Assembly: GCA_017423885.1 (NCBI GenBank)
Contig: JAFPCJ010000112.1
Span: 1 to 5,574 of the forward strand
From: Clostridia bacterium
GTDB lineage: Bacteria; Bacillota_A; Clostridia; Oscillospirales; Acutalibacteraceae
Length of the DNA: 5,574 bases
Direction of reading: 5' to 3'
Shown: positions 1 through 5,574 of the stretch, piece after piece
How the letters are laid out: each line of letters begins with the position of its first letter
Numbering within the stretch: the first letter of the stretch is position 1
Notes under the pieces: model-generated
Seen by the model: only the letters and a program-made list of their open reading frames with translations
Database searches by the model: none
Told to the model about the DNA's origin: nothing
Translations under genes and position numbers: made by a program

Positions 1-540
1 GTGAATGACGGACTTATAGTCAGTGGAATAAATATTCCTGCCATGTCTAATGCTCTGCTTTTATACTCCGTTACAGTAAACGGTGCGGCACCTCCTGCAA
101 GCGGAAACACTGTTACAAATACCGTTACACTCACTGGAAACGGAATAGTTACACCCATAACAGCACAGGAGACCGTTACAGCCGAAGCACAGCCGCGTCT
201 TGCTATTACAAAGGCGATAAGCCCTGCCGTGGTATCGCCCAATCAGCCGCTTACCTATACCTTTACGGTAAGTAACCTTGGAAATACTGCGGCAGATGCA
301 GCCGACGGAATCGTTATTACCGACACCTTCGATCCCATCATTGATATTACAAGCGTGACTTATAACGGAATAGCTCTTGTAGAGGGACAGGATTACACTT
401 ATAATCAGGCAACAGGCGAGTTTGCAACAACACAAGGATATATTACTGTTCCTGCCGCAAGCTTTGTTCAGGACCCTGTAACAGGTGAATTTACCGTTGT
501 TCCTGCAATGGGTACACTTGAAATAACAGGCACAGTATAA
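1..540 (+). CDS. DUF11-like repeat surface protein, C-terminal part (5'-partial)
   Basis: The frame is open from base 1 to a TAA at 538-540 (179 codons). The GTG at base 1 is only the window edge, with no visible ribosome binding site, so the gene almost certainly starts upstream. The product is rich in Thr, Val, Ala and Asn and has almost no charged stretches, as in extracellular beta-sandwich proteins. Residues 65-179 look like one DUF11/isopeptide-type domain: it opens with PRLAITKAISP, continues with YTFTVSNLGNTAA and the characteristic VITDTFDP strand, and closes with a final strand, GTLEITGTV. Residues 1-64 look like the end of a preceding similar domain (VTNTVTLTGNG). From memory, clostridial proteins of this kind often stop right after this strand, so the C terminus is probably natural. 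No LPXTG motif or C-terminal membrane anchor is present. Role unknown; surface or secreted location is inferred. It appears unrelated to the downstream operon. Confidence 0.72.
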   Translation: MNDGLIVSGINIPAMSNALLLYSVTVNGAAPPASGNTVTNTVTLTGNGIVTPITAQETVTAEAQPRLAITKAISPAVVSPNQPLTYTFTVSNLGNTAADAADGIVITDTFDPIIDITSVTYNGIALVEGQDYTYNQATGEFATTQGYITVPAASFVQDPVTGEFTVVPAMGTLEITGTV

Positions 541-578
541 TAATTTATTTGATGCGTATTCCCTGAGCGCAAATAATG

Positions 579-607
579 AAGCCTTCTCCGTCGAACGGGG
601 AAGGCTT
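579..607 (+). terminator. Probable transcription terminator hairpin after the DUF11-like gene
   Basis: A 12-bp stem (579-590 with 596-607) has a single T-G wobble and a 5-nt TCGAA loop, beginning 39 nt after the stop codon at 540. The arms are AAGCCTTCTCCG and CGGGGAAGGCTT. The stem is GC-rich and stable, but the following bases (TAGGCTTATAC) contain no real T-tract. It is therefore either a weak or Rho-assisted terminator or an mRNA-stabilising 3' hairpin. Its position between two transcription units supports the terminator reading. Confidence 0.6.
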
Positions 608-724
608 TAGGCTTATACTACCTTTAAGTAAGCGCAGTTTTTATAGGCAGGCATATTTGGTCGTCCGCTATAGAGTACATAAATGGTATTTGCAAATAAC
701 TTTCCTGATTTTTATACAAATATA

Positions 725-753
725 TTGATTTATAACCTAAAATATGGTATTAT
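725..753 (+). promoter_or_regulatory. Probable sigma-70/SigA promoter for the malic enzyme-GRE operon
   Basis: A -35 box TTGATT (725-730) lies 17 bp from a -10 box TATTAT (748-753), giving 4/6 and 5/6 matches to the consensus at optimal spacing. Transcription would start near 760, leaving a leader of about 48 nt before the ATG at 808. The surroundings are AT-rich, as expected. No other equally good promoter was seen between here and the activase, so it would serve the whole operon. The region 608-724 holds no gene; it contains a 10-bp palindrome ATTTGCAAAT at 688-697 that could bind a regulator, but a single small palindrome in AT-rich DNA is weak evidence. Confidence 0.55.
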
Positions 754-807
754 AAATTGGCATAATAAATATGTGTTAAATACACAGTCTTCGGAGAAGT
801 GAAGAAA

Positions 808-1977
808 ATGGACATTAAGCAAAAAGCATTACAAAAGCATTATGAATGGGGCGGAAAGCTTGAGGTTGGTTCCAGGGTGACTGTAGCAGATGCCGAATCA
901 CTCTCGCTCGCATACACCCCCGGTGTTGCTCAGCCTTGCCTTGAAATACAAAAGGACCCAAGCCTTTCTTATGAGCTTACCCGCCGCTCAAATCTGATAG
1001 CGGTAATAACAGATGGCTCGGCGGTTTTAGGTCTCGGCAATATTGGCCCCGAAGCCGGAATGCCTGTAATGGAAGGTAAGTGCGTGCTTTTCAAGGAGTT
1101 TGCGGATGTGGATGCGTTTCCTATTTGTATACGCTCTAATGATGTTGACGAGATAGTTGAGACGGTATACAGAATATCAGGCTCATTCGGCGGAATAAAT
1201 CTTGAGGATATATCGGCACCGCGCTGTTTTGAAATCGAAAAAAAGCTTAAAGAAAAATGCGATATTCCCGTTTTTCATGACGACCAGCACGGTACTGCCA
1301 TCTGTGTTGCCGCCGCTATGCTTAACGCCTTAAAGCTTGCGGGTAAGAAAATAGAGGATATAAAGTGTGTTATAAACGGTGCAGGAGCCGCAGGTACTGC
1401 TATCGGTGAGCTTCTTTTGAAGCTTGGACTTAAAAAGCTTGTTATGTGCGATAAGATGGGCGCTATATGCCGCGGCATGGAATTGAGCGAAGCGCATGAG
1501 GCTCTGGCGCAAAAGACCAATCCCGACAATGAATCGGGCAGTCTTGCCGAGGTTATAAAGGGCGCTGATGTGTTTATCGGTGTGTCTGCTCCGAATATCG
1601 TAACACGCGAGATGGTAGCATCCATGAACAGCGGTGCCGCAGTTTTTGCAATGGCAAATCCTGTTCCCGAAATTATGCCTGATGAAGCACTTGCAGGCGG
1701 TGCGGCAGTAGTCGGAACCGGGCGCTCGGATTTTGCAAATCAAATTAACAATGTTTTGGCTTTCCCCGGTATCTTTCGCGGAGCGCTTGATGTAAGGGCG
1801 AGCGATATAAACGATGAAATGAAGCTTGCCGCGGTTTACGCGCTTTGCTCGCTTGTATCGGATGACGAGCTTAAAAACGATTACATACTTCCAAAGGCGT
1901 TCGATAAACGCATTGCGCCTACCGTTGCAAAAGCGGTAGCCGAAGCGGCAAGACGCTCGGGAGTTGCAAGGATATGA
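808..1977 (+). CDS. Malic enzyme, short bacterial NAD(P)-dependent form
   Basis: It catalyses oxidative decarboxylation of malate to pyruvate and CO2 with reduction of NAD(P), in the cytosol, and needs a divalent metal. I chose the ATG at 808 (389 aa) because GGAG at 793-796 lies 11 nt upstream; an in-frame GTG at 799 would be only 2 nt from it. N-terminal malic domain: LAYTPGVAQPC with catalytic Tyr36, VITDGSAVLGLGNIGPEAG, and MEGK with the catalytic Lys91. Metal ligands are in NLEDISAP (Glu133, Asp134) and FHDDQHGTA (Asp158/159). The Rossmann domain has GAGAAG at 191-196; Asp215 ends the next strand (VMCD), which tends to favour NAD over NADP. Near the C terminus NNVLAFPGIFRG is the usual family motif. 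There is no phosphotransacetylase extension, unlike MaeB. All key residues are present, so it should be active. First gene of the proposed operon, 24 nt before the ECF gene. Family very sure; cofactor preference inferred. Confidence 0.95.
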   Translation: MDIKQKALQKHYEWGGKLEVGSRVTVADAESLSLAYTPGVAQPCLEIQKDPSLSYELTRRSNLIAVITDGSAVLGLGNIGPEAGMPVMEGKCVLFKEFADVDAFPICIRSNDVDEIVETVYRISGSFGGINLEDISAPRCFEIEKKLKEKCDIPVFHDDQHGTAICVAAAMLNALKLAGKKIEDIKCVINGAGAAGTAIGELLLKLGLKKLVMCDKMGAICRGMELSEAHEALAQKTNPDNESGSLAEVIKGADVFIGVSAPNIVTREMVASMNSGAAVFAMANPVPEIMPDEALAGGAAVVGTGRSDFANQINNVLAFPGIFRGALDVRASDINDEMKLAAVYALCSLVSDDELKNDYILPKAFDKRIAPTVAKAVAEAARRSGVARI

Positions 1978-2001
1978 TATATTTTGAAAGGACGAATAAA
2001 A

Positions 2002-2523
2002 ATGAGTACACAATCAAATAAAAATGTAAAGCGACTTGTAGCCGCGGCTGTGTTTATGGCGATAAACGTAGTTTTCAGTTCGTTTGGAATACCTGTTCCG
2101 GGCGGCAGGATATACCTTTGCGATGCGGTTATATGCACAGCCGCTATGCTTTTTGACCCCATTTATGCCTTGGCGATAGGCGGAATAGGCGCCTTGCTCG
2201 GTGATATGTTTTTTTACCCTGCCGCTATGTTCGTATCGCTTTTGGTTCACGGACTTCAGGCAATAACAGTTTCACTTTGCACACATTTCACTTTTAAAAA
2301 GCATCCGCTGTTGGGAATGATACTCGGCGGCGTTTTGGGATGCGTGATAATGACTGTGGGGTATACGCTCGGAAAGGTATTTGTATACGGCGAGCTCGGC
2401 AAGTGGATGCCGGCGCTCATTACCGCTCCCTTTGAGCTTTTGCAGTCGGCGGTGGGAACGGTCATCGCAATAACACTTTGCTATAGTCTTAAGTTGCGCG
2501 ATAAGCTTAAACTTGATATATAA
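2002..2523 (+). CDS. ECF transporter S component (substrate-binding membrane subunit)
   Basis: A small, very hydrophobic integral membrane protein of 173 aa. The start is ATG 2002, since AAAGGA at 1987-1992 sits 9 nt upstream; an earlier in-frame TTG at 1984 overlaps that site and is unlikely. About six membrane segments are visible, near residues 11-28, 37-50, 54-70, 73-94, 103-127 and 137-161, followed by a Lys-rich cytosolic tail. The first helix carries an AxxxA pattern (Ala16, Ala20), which S components use to dock on EcfT. The loop GIPVPGGRIYLCDAV followed by AAMLFDPIYALAIGGIGALLGD matches the general ECF S-component family (PF07155/PF12822-like). These proteins bind a vitamin or small metabolite and share an EcfA-A'-T module encoded elsewhere; none is in this window. 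Substrate cannot be read from sequence; its place between a malic enzyme and a GRE suggests uptake of the GRE substrate or of a cofactor (inference). Confidence 0.85.
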   Translation: MSTQSNKNVKRLVAAAVFMAINVVFSSFGIPVPGGRIYLCDAVICTAAMLFDPIYALAIGGIGALLGDMFFYPAAMFVSLLVHGLQAITVSLCTHFTFKKHPLLGMILGGVLGCVIMTVGYTLGKVFVYGELGKWMPALITAPFELLQSAVGTVIAITLCYSLKLRDKLKLDI

Positions 2524-2530
2524 AACAATC

Positions 2531-2535
2531 AGGAG
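2531..2535 (+). promoter_or_regulatory. Shine-Dalgarno of the GRE gene, dictating a non-canonical start
   Basis: AGGAG at 2531-2535 is the only good ribosome binding site before the GRE frame. The codons in the GRE frame at normal distance are ATT (2541, 5 nt away) and ATA (2544, 8 nt away). The first conventional in-frame start is TTG at 2571, 35 nt away, with nothing resembling a ribosome binding site before it. Residues encoded from 2544 (NKTVYNFFLDKKHHEYR) read smoothly into the GRE, so the ancestral start was most likely at 2544, with ATG changed to ATA. Confidence 0.6.
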
Positions 2536-2543
2536 ATTATATT

Positions 2544-4529
2544 ATAAATAAAACAGTTTATAACTTCTTTTTGGATAAAAAGCATCACGAATATCGCCAT
2601 GCGGTCGATTGGAATTTGGCGGAGGAATATTCCGCAAAGGGGATGACTCCCATTGAGCGTATGGCTGACCGCTTTGAGCGTCTTTGCGAGGAAGAAAAGG
2701 CAGTAATTATCGATGGCGAGCAGATCGTTTTCATGCGTACAGTTTCAAATCTTCCCGAGATCTTTACCGATAGCGAGTGGGAAGAGATAAAGTCGAAGCA
2801 TTTTATACATGAGCTCGGCTACAATTCCAATCTTTCTCCGAATTTTGGGGACGCAATAGCAGAAGGACTTTTGAAAAAACGCGAGAGCGCCGATGAATAC
2901 GGCAAGCGTGCTATTGATAATATTATCAAGCTTTCGGATAAATACCTTGCCGAAGCCTAGAGACTCGGCAGGGAGGATGTAGCCGCAGTTTTGCGTCAGG
3001 TGCCGCGTTATCCTGCACGTAATTTCCGCGAGGCTCTGCAGTTCTTCCGTATTATCCATTATTCGTTATGGCTTGAAGGAAATTATCATAACACTGTCGG
3101 TCGCTTCGATCAGTATGTGAATGAATATCTTTTATCGGATATTGAAAAGGGTGTACATACATACGAATCGGCACTTGAACTGCTTGAAGACTTCTTTTTG
3201 TCCTTCAATAAGGACAGCGATATCTATATTGGTGTTCAGCAGGGCGATAACGGTCAGAGCATGATGCTCGGCGGAATAGATAAGGACGGAAACGATGCCT
3301 TCAATCTGCTTTCCGAGCTTTGCTTAAAGGCTTCCTGCAACAATAAGATGATCGATCCTAAAATAAATCTGCGCGTGAGCCGCAACACCCCTGCCGAGCG
3401 TTATACTCTTGCTACCGAGCTTACCAAGGCAGGTCTTGGTTTTTCGCAGTATTCCAATGATGATATCGTAATTCCTGCGCTTATAAAAATGGGCTACAGT
3501 CCCGAGGATGCCGCGGATTATACCGTTGCCGCCTGCTGGGAGTTTATTGTGCCTGCAGTAGGTGCCGATATAGCGAATATCAGCGCAATGTCTTACCCCA
3601 AGGCAGTAGATATTGCATTACATAACAACCTTGAAAAGTGCGCTACTTATGAGGAGTTTTTCGGTTGCGTAAAGCAGGAGATACAAAAGGAGTGTGACTC
3701 TATTTGTGATAACATCAAGGATGTATGGTTTATTCCTGCGCCGTTTATGAATGTGGTTATGGATTGTGATATCTATAACGGCGGAAAGTATAATAACTTC
3801 GGTATTCACGGTACGGGTATCGCTACCGCTGCCGATAGCCTTGCCGCTATAAAGAAGTATGTTTTTGAAGAGGGAACACTCCAAAAGAGCGAGCTTATAA
3901 AAGCGGTTGACGAAAATTTTGAGAATTCTCCCGAGCTTTTGCATAAGCTGCGTTTCGAGGCTCCAAAGCTTGGAAACAACGATGATTTTGTAGACAGCAT
4001 TGCAACCGATTTGCTTGACTCCTTCGGTGCGGCACTTAAGGGCAAGACAAATTGCCGCGGCGGAATTTTCAGAGCAGGTACAGGCTCTGCTATGTATTAT
4101 CTGTGGCATGCCAATGAGATAGGCGCTTCGGCTGACGGAAGAAGAGCCAAGGAGCCGTTTGGTACCAACTACTCGGTATCTCTTTTTGCCAAGGTGAAGG
4201 GTCCTGTTTCGGTAATCGCTTCAATGACCAAACAGCATTTTGAAAACGCAATGAACGGCGGTCCGCTTACACTTGAATTCCACCAAAGCATATTTGCCGA
4301 TCAGGACGGTATTGAAAAGGTCGGAATGTTAGTCAAGAACTTTATCGACCGTGGCGGTCATCAGCTTCAGCTTAATACCGTTAATCTCGAGCGTATGCTT
4401 GATGCACAGGCACATCCCGAAAATCACAGACAGTTGGTCGTGCGTATCTGGGGTTGGAGTGCTTACTTCGTAGAACTTGACAAAGAGTATCAGGATCATG
4501 TTATCGCCCGTCAGGCGTATACGGTATGA
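2544..4529 (+). CDS. Glycyl radical enzyme (PFL-like), unknown substrate, interrupted by an in-frame TAG
   Basis: An oxygen-sensitive cytosolic enzyme that uses a protein glycyl radical to make a thiyl radical on its active-site Cys. The frame from ATA 2544 to TGA 4529 gives 661 codons, with one TAG at codon 139 (2958-2960); both sides read as one family member. Numbering from 2544, VPRYPARNFREALQFF (153-168) and GRFDQY (186-191) are family motifs, and DPKINLRV begins at 271. The active-site segment AACWEFIVP has thiyl Cys331 and Glu333. This Cys-x-Glu pattern is that of dehydratase, lyase or decarboxylase GREs, not the Cys-Cys of pyruvate formate-lyase. GGHQLQLN (604-611) precedes the glycine loop RIWGWSAYF with Gly637, and the tail ends near VIARQAYTV. 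At about 660 residues it is shorter than the usual 750-900; the shortage is in the N-terminal helical region. It overlaps its activase by 4 nt. Family is certain; substrate unknown. It may be a recent pseudogene, a read-through gene or a split protein. Confidence 0.88.
2958..2960 (+). other. In-frame amber codon inside the GRE gene
   Basis: TAG interrupts the GRE at codon 139 between DKYLAEA and RLGREDVAAVL, a helix that normally continues without a break. No frameshift is involved: the frame is the same before and after, and the downstream 522 sense codons are open. One base change from GAG, AAG, CAG or TGG would produce it. If translation stops here, a purine-rich AGGGAGG (2970-2976) lies 14 nt before an in-frame TTG (2991), so weak reinitiation could give a 512-aa piece that retains both Cys331 and Gly637 but lacks the N-terminal helices. 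Could also be a sequencing or assembly error. Confidence 0.8.
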
Positions 4530-5281
4530 TAGGCACTATATTTGATATAAAGGAAATGGCGGTGCATGACGGACCCGGCATCAGAACTACCGTGTTCTTT
4601 AAGGGGTGCCCTCTGCGCTGCCGTTGGTGCCATAATCCCGAGGGTCTCGATCCAAGACCGCAGCTTATGTACAAGGATGCGCGGTGTATCGGTTGTAAAA
4701 GCTGTCAGCGCGAGTGCGAGCATGAGGAGTGTCAGCCTTTTGGCAGATGTATTCATTCCTGCCCTGAAAATTGTCTTGAGATAACAGGCAGAAGTATTAC
4801 TGCCGCCGAGCTTGCAACAGAGCTTAAAAAAACCGCCGAAATTCTCGGCAGTTCCTTTGGCGGCTTTACTTTTTCAGGCGGTGAGCCGCTTATGCAGTAT
4901 GATTTTTTGGCATCGGTTGCACACAAGCTTTCTGACTATCATCTTTGTATAGAAACGAGCGGATACGCTAACGCGCAGGTGTTCAAGCAGACTTGCAAGA
5001 TAATGGATCTTGTAATTATGGATGTAAAGCTTGCAGATAACGCACTTCATGAGAGGTATACAGGTGTCAGTAACCGACAAATACTTGAGAATTTAGACTA
5101 TCTAAAGAGGAGCGGAACGCCTTTTATAATACGCACTCCGCTAATTCCAAATATCACTGATACCGTAGAAAATCTTTCTGCGATACAAAGGCTTATAGGC
5201 GATGCCAAGTGGGAAAAACTACCCTATAACCAAATGGCAGGCGCAAAATATAAGATGCTCGGAATGGAATATAAGCTTTGA
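4526..5281 (+). CDS. Glycyl radical enzyme activase (radical SAM protein)
   Basis: It uses S-adenosylmethionine and a 4Fe-4S cluster to abstract hydrogen from the glycine of the preceding GRE (Gly637). The 251-residue product opens with the activase signature DGPGIRTTVFFKGCPLRC. Radical-SAM cysteines are Cys28, Cys32 and Cys35 (CxxxCxxC), followed by HNPEG. An inserted ferredoxin-like segment has a complete CxxCxxCxxxC set (Cys54, 57, 60, 64), then a modified second set with Cys69, Cys75, Cys79 and Cys83, where the expected second Cys is Phe72. SGGEP at 117-121 contacts SAM, and IETSGY and MDVKLAD are further barrel motifs. It ends right after the LPYN...LGMEY motif, without the extra helix many activases carry. 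The ATG overlaps the GRE stop (ATGA), with only a weak AGG 10 nt upstream, so translation is probably coupled to the GRE. Apart from the Phe72 change, no damage is seen, which bears on whether the GRE is really dead. Confidence 0.94.
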   Translation: MIGTIFDIKEMAVHDGPGIRTTVFFKGCPLRCRWCHNPEGLDPRPQLMYKDARCIGCKSCQRECEHEECQPFGRCIHSCPENCLEITGRSITAAELATELKKTAEILGSSFGGFTFSGGEPLMQYDFLASVAHKLSDYHLCIETSGYANAQVFKQTCKIMDLVIMDVKLADNALHERYTGVSNRQILENLDYLKRSGTPFIIRTPLIPNITDTVENLSAIQRLIGDAKWEKLPYNQMAGAKYKMLGMEYKL

Positions 5282-5345
5282 AAATGGCTATTAAACAAAT
5301 GAAAGAGAAAAAATAGAAACATTATAAATAATCAGTAATAAGCAT

Positions 5346-5420
5346 ATTAAATAATCCCCTTAGTGCAGATACTCGAAAAATAAATAGTTTTCGAGATTAC
5401 GCTAAGGGGATTATATTAAT
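5346..5420. repeat. Long imperfect inverted repeat, probable bidirectional terminator or small repeat element
   Basis: A 13-bp perfect outer stem (5351-5363 with 5402-5414, ATAATCCCCTTAG) is extended inward by a T-G wobble and a G-C pair (5364-5365 with 5400-5401). It is extended outward by ATTAA/TTAAT (5346-5350 with 5416-5420) past a single bulged A at 5415. A second perfect 8-bp stem, CTCGAAAA (5372-5379 with 5388-5395), caps it with an 8-nt loop. It begins 64 nt after the activase stop. Both flanks are AT-rich, and on the minus strand the stem is followed by ATTATTTAA, so it could terminate transcription from both sides. The two-tier structure is longer than a usual terminator; a dispersed genomic repeat is the main alternative. 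Confidence 0.7.
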
Positions 5421-5457
5421 TTGCGACTGTTCTTAAAACTTTTTTAATTTTAACTTT

Positions 5458-5574
5458 TTACCACGACCATTGATAAAGAGGCGATTTTGGTTCTGTTTCA
5501 AATGTTGGGGTGTCATTTGTTATACAACCTTTATATATTCATTCTTCAAGGCGCTTATTCGTTGGGACCCCACA
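5458..5574 (-). pseudogene. Possible C-terminal remnant of an unrecognised minus-strand gene
   Basis: Read on the minus strand from the window edge, one frame gives CGVPTNKRLEE, then a TGA (5539-5541), then 26 sense codons (IYKGCITNDTPTFE and onward, ending SPLYQWSW) before a TAA at 5458-5460. The 26-residue tail has a protein-like composition, including two Trp, and ends just before an AT-rich stretch, as a gene end would. TGA could come from a TGG Trp codon, giving a decayed gene. An adjacent frame (VGSQRISALKNEYIKVV, stop at about 5521) is a competing reading of the upstream part. I do not recognise the product, and 117 bp is too short to be confident that any of it is coding. Confidence 0.25.

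Noticed and set aside
688..697. ATTTGCAAAT palindrome upstream of the promoter
   Set aside because: A single 10-bp palindrome in AT-rich intergenic DNA with no second copy and no match to an operator I know. Mentioned in the promoter entry only.
772..786. Small TGTGT/ACACA hairpin in the leader of the malic enzyme
   Set aside because: Only 5 bp of mostly A-T/G-T-rich stem and very close to the ribosome binding site. Too weak to call a riboswitch or attenuator.
1330..2013. 227-codon open frame on the minus strand opposite the malic enzyme
   Set aside because: It lies antisense to a strongly conserved enzyme, has Cys/His-rich low-plausibility translation and matches no family I recognise. It is a shadow frame.
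2571..2960. Stand-alone 129-aa gene starting at TTG 2571
   Set aside because: It has no ribosome binding site near the TTG. Its sequence is the N-terminal part of the GRE, in the same frame as the rest, so it was merged into the interrupted GRE.
2977..2982. ATG right after AGGGAGG, just downstream of the amber codon, as a restart site
   Set aside because: The ATG is out of the GRE frame and is followed at once by TAG (ATGTAG), so it cannot restart the GRE. The in-frame candidates are TTG 2991 and GTG 3000.
3618..4109. 163-codon minus-strand open frame inside the GRE
   Set aside because: Antisense shadow of the conserved GRE frame, with no ribosome binding site or recognisable motif.
2544..4529. 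Assigning the GRE as pyruvate formate-lyase or choline TMA-lyase
   Set aside because: PFL has adjacent Cys-Cys at the active site, and choline lyase has GCVE with a longer N terminus and usually a microcompartment context. Neither is seen here.
5284..5316. Tiny open frame (MAIKQMKEKK) after the activase, as a small gene or a frameshifted activase tail
   Set aside because: Ten codons, no ribosome binding site of its own, and no resemblance to the C-terminal helix of activases.
5503..5574. TGTTGGGGT ... ACCCCACA imperfect inverted repeat at the window end, as transposon or attachment-site ends
   Set aside because: Eight pairs with a bulge, no target duplication and no transposase. It overlaps the possible coding tail, so chance is likely.

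Overview
The window looks like a piece of chromosome from an anaerobic Firmicute of the Clostridia (Oscillospiraceae/Lachnospiraceae-like). This rests on moderate GC, clear AGGAG-type ribosome binding sites, a DUF11-type repeat protein, an ECF S component with no dedicated energising module beside it, and an oxygen-sensitive glycyl radical enzyme (GRE) with its radical-SAM activase. The taxonomic call is inference from gene content only.

Layout. Bases 1-540 are the C-terminal part of a DUF11-like surface protein that enters from outside the window. It is followed by a weak terminator hairpin (579-607) and a probable sigma-70-type promoter (725-753). From there a tightly packed plus-strand set of genes runs to 5281: a short-form malic enzyme (808-1977), an ECF transporter S component (2002-2523), a GRE (2544-4529) and its activase (4526-5281). 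The gaps are 24 nt, 20 nt and a 4-nt ATGA overlap, with no obvious terminator between them, so they probably form one operon. Past the activase lies a long imperfect hairpin (5346-5420), then the possible C-terminal tail of a minus-strand gene (5458-5574) that would converge on the operon.

How the genes may work together. The activase should install a glycyl radical on Gly637 of the GRE (numbered from an inferred start at 2544). The GRE has a Cys-x-Glu active-site motif, not the Cys-Cys pair of pyruvate formate-lyase, so it is probably a lyase, dehydratase or decarboxylase of unknown substrate. The S component may import that substrate or a vitamin, and the malic enzyme joins malate to pyruvate. 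The metabolic link is inference.

The main anomaly is in the GRE. Its reading frame is interrupted by one in-frame TAG (2958-2960) at codon 139, yet both sides align as one continuous GRE in the same frame. No ATG, GTG or TTG sits at the position dictated by its good Shine-Dalgarno sequence; the best-placed codon is ATA. Either this is a recently damaged gene with an otherwise intact operon, or the amber codon is read through or the protein is made in two pieces. The sequence alone does not decide.
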